A stretch of DNA of 64,000 nucleotides from Vogesella urethralis. GTDB taxonomy: Bacteria; Pseudomonadota; Gammaproteobacteria; Burkholderiales; Chromobacteriaceae. Positions 62,295 through 64,000 of the stretch are shown here, piece by piece. Positions within the stretch are counted from its first letter, which is position 1. Each line of letters starts with the position of its first letter. Both the position numbers and the translations under genes were made by a program. The notes below the pieces were generated by a model. It had not been told where the DNA came from. It ran no database searches and saw nothing but the letters and a program-made list of their open reading frames with translations. The DNA is taken from the NCBI RefSeq assembly GCF_007644045.2, contig NZ_VMDW02000076.1:62001-126000 (forward strand), written 5' to 3'.

Positions 62295-62555
62295 ATGTCA
62301 AAAGAAGACATGATTGAGCTGGAAGGCGTTGTTACCGAGATGTTGCCGGAGTCGCGCTTTCGCGTGCAGCTGGATAACGGGCTGGAAATTCTTGCCTATG
62401 GTTCCGGCAAGATGAAGATGCACCGGATCCGCGTCATTCAGGGTGACCGCGTCACCGTGGAAATGTCGCCCTACGACCTGAGCCGTGGCCGCATCAACTT
62501 CCGGCACCCGACGCCCAAGACGCATCATCAGCCGTTTGTGAAACACAAGTACTGA
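62295..62555 (+). CDS. infA: Translation initiation factor IF-1, C-terminally extended form
   Basis: 86 residues against about 72 in the standard form. S1/OB-fold: [70 protein letters not shown], then a basic tail ([15 protein letters not shown]). IF-1 sits in the A site of the 30S subunit during initiation. The [16 protein letters not shown] version (in place of HISGKMR) is the second-type IF-1 known in betaproteobacteria; the ribosomal-protein cluster copy would be elsewhere. TTGGAG lies upstream. Confidence 0.93.
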   Translation: MSKEDMIELEGVVTEMLPESRFRVQLDNGLEILAYGSGKMKMHRIRVIQGDRVTVEMSPYDLSRGRINFRHPTPKTHHQPFVKHKY

Positions 62556-62611
62556 AGCAGGGCTTAGGGCCTGTTAACACCAGAACGCTTAGCGCCTGCA
62601 CGCCGCCAGCA

Positions 62612-62638
62612 CCCGACCAGCCCGCCTTGCTGGTCGGG
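62612..62638. terminator. Hairpin downstream of infA
   Basis: CCCGACCAGC (62612-62621) and GCTGGTCGGG (62629-62638) form a perfect 10-bp stem with 7-nt loop in the convergent gap between infA and the M50/HlyD-type gene. No U-run. Confidence 0.65.
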
Positions 62639-62751
62639 CCCAAGCCTGCTGAAGCACCAGCACCGGCACCGGCACCGGCAAAATGACATACATCGACGCT
62701 GTGTTAGCCGCCAAGGGCGATCGCCTTGTCGCCTCCTGAGCGGCCTGTCAT

Positions 62752-64000
62752 TCAGAATCCGAATTCCCGGTAAAACACGGCTGCGATTTCCCGTAGCCAG
62801 GTCAGCAATGTGGACGCCGGCTTCAGCCTGACTACCACCACACCACGCTCTCGCGAAACCGGCTTGCTGAAATCCACTGCCTGCTGCGTACGGAATACCA
62901 CCTTGTACACCGCTTTCTCGGGATAGAGCCGCCCGTTGCGATTGCGTACGGCAACATCGCCGCCGGCATCCAGCGCCAGTTCGGGCATGCTCAGCTCGCT
63001 TTCCGCATCTGCAGAAACCGAGACCATGCCAAGCGCCAAGCTGGTGGGGAACAAGGTATTGCGGAAAAAGGTTGCCTCGGCACCACGCTCCAGCAAAGCC
63101 AGATCCGTCTCTGGCAGATACGCAACCACCTCATAAGGGCCATTGCCTGCGATCACCGCCATCGGTTCGCGAGCACTCAACCAACCGTTTTGCTGCACCT
63201 CCGGGTTGACGTCCAGCACATGGCCATCAAAAGACGCCACCGGAAAGTACTTGATCATTTCTTTCTGCAGATAGCCACCCTCGCTCTGCGCATGCTGCCA
63301 TTTACTGTTCAGTACCTCCCAATCCCTGCGACTGTCATCATCAAAGCTGGCGCCGCTTTCCTGTGCGGCCAACTGACGACTGCGCTGTTCGTTAAGCAAG
63401 AAAGTTTGCCTGAGCTGGGGTGACGTCATGGCAAACAGCGGCTGCCCCGCTTTCACCACTTGCCCCTGCCGTATCTGGCTGTGTAACAGGTAGGCATCAG
63501 GAGGGGCGTACACGGTTTGCAATTGCGCGGGATACAGCATCGCAGCAAGACGGGTGTAGCCGGGCAACGGCAGCAAACACAGCAAACCACCCAACGCTAG
63601 CAGCAACGCGACGATGCGATAACGGCCCGCCGCGCGTATTGCAGACTTCATGGCTATCCACACTTGAATTTCTTTCCAGACAGGGCCGGCTACAAACCAG
63701 ACGATCTCTACCAGAAACAACAGAATCCCGACCAGCTTGATGAAAAAGTGATAAACCAGCACGGCAATCCCCAGGAACACCACCAACCGGTACAGCCAAG
63801 TCGCCCAGGCAAACACGATGGCTAGCCAGTGCTTGGTGCGATTCAGGTACTCCGGCGGTGCGTCCGGCAGACCAAACAGAACGCGACGCAGATGCCAGCG
63901 CGCGTAATCGAAGCAACGCTCGTGCAGGTTGACCACCCCTAGCGCATCGGACAGGATGAAGTAGCCGTCAAATCGCATGAAGGGGCTGGCGTTGATCAGC
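62752..64000 (-). CDS. M50 peptidase / HlyD-type membrane protein, 5' end outside window
   Basis: The frame is open to the right edge, so at least 415 C-terminal residues are seen and the start is missing. The visible part opens with INASPFMRFDGYF, which fits the second site-2-protease motif N-x2-P-x4-DG. Membrane helices follow (HWLAIVFAWATWLYRLVVFL, LVGILLFLVEIVWFVAG, IVALLLALGGLLCLLPLPGY), then a barrel-sandwich half-motif as in HlyD/MFP proteins (VYAPPDAYLLHSQIRQGQVV). This is the architecture of M50-HlyD fusions linked to RTX/peptide export. Partners would be outside the window. Confidence 0.8.
   Translation of the reverse strand, partial: LINASPFMRFDGYFILSDALGVVNLHERCFDYARWHLRRVLFGLPDAPPEYLNRTKHWLAIVFAWATWLYRLVVFLGIAVLVYHFFIKLVGILLFLVEIVWFVAGPVWKEIQVWIAMKSAIRAAGRYRIVALLLALGGLLCLLPLPGYTRLAAMLYPAQLQTVYAPPDAYLLHSQIRQGQVVKAGQPLFAMTSPQLRQTFLLNEQRSRQLAAQESGASFDDDSRRDWEVLNSKWQHAQSEGGYLQKEMIKYFPVASFDGHVLDVNPEVQQNGWLSAREPMAVIAGNGPYEVVAYLPETDLALLERGAEATFFRNTLFPTSLALGMVSVSADAESELSMPELALDAGGDVAVRNRNGRLYPEKAVYKVVFRTQQAVDFSKPVSRERGVVVVRLKPASTLLTWLREIAAVFYREFGF

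Noticed and set aside
62660-62682. CACCGG microrepeat downstream of infA
   Set aside because: Only about three units of a simple 6-base repeat; no sign of function or of a CRISPR or variable-number locus.
1-64000. CRISPR arrays, insertion sequences, prophage or integron features
   Set aside because: No regularly spaced repeats, transposase or integrase genes or phage modules are visible. The recurrent 8-10-base word is dispersed and not array-like.

Overview
The window is a GC-rich, gene-dense chromosomal segment without phage, insertion sequence or CRISPR array. Gene content points to a betaproteobacterium of the order Neisseriales, probably Chromobacteriaceae (Vogesella/Chromobacterium-like): EarP next to an EF-P with Arg32, a C-terminally extended second-type IF-1, a PEP-CTERM protein, TRAP and taurine uptake genes, and Neisseriales-style DUF748 and DUF3857 proteins. 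The genus is an inference; no rRNA is present.

Layout. 1-5.6 kb: an extracytoplasmic solute-binding gene coupled to a chemoreceptor, then a giant AsmA-like (DUF748) protein. 5.7-12.7 kb: a glutamine-synthetase-family ligase, a three-domain flavin/ferredoxin fusion, a GST, a LysR regulator divergent from an AhpD-like/YHS operon, and a PEP-CTERM protein. 12.7-17.9 kb: a GH5 glycosidase, a CorA/ZntB transporter and a tightly coupled sensor kinase-regulator-periplasmic protein operon. 17.9-20.6 kb: earP-efp, then a yybP-ykoY manganese riboswitch in front of a UPF0016 Mn exporter. 20.6-29.3 kb: two tandem DUF3857/transglutaminase paralogues, rnr with a very long Lys/Pro/Glu tail, tRNA-Leu(CAG), dtd and yaaA. 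29.4-35.8 kb: D-lactate dehydrogenase, an EAL-PAS-PAS protein, a small periplasmic protein, an RpiR-type regulator with a striking operator, and a secreted cyanophycinase-SLH fusion. 35.8-40.4 kb: a gluconate module (gntK, TRAP dctQMP, divergent GntR-like LacI regulator, two operators). 40.5-48.8 kb: oxidative/sulfur block (ahpC-ahpF, sbp, a degenerate EAL protein, tauABCD). 48.8-54.6 kb: lipocalin, a 67-aa protein, an SDR, the beta-alanine pathway (omega-transaminase plus malonate-semialdehyde dehydrogenase) and a solute-binding protein. 54.6-64 kb: gene remnant, five-gene peptide-type ABC operon, HDOD protein, infA and an edge-truncated M50 peptidase/HlyD-type protein.

The most interesting genome-scale signal is a short word, core GTTGGCCGC, that recurs about once per kilobase on both strands (roughly 65 copies of the 8-base core TTGGCCGC by eye) and forms inverted pairs exactly at the 3' ends of five transcription units. 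This is the arrangement that DNA uptake sequences have in Neisseria, but the word differs from the Neisseria DUS dialects I know. A second notable signal is a 79-bp, nearly perfect duplication of the rnr 3' end and terminator behind the adjacent DUF3857 gene, with a decayed rnr tail beside it, which records a tandem duplication.
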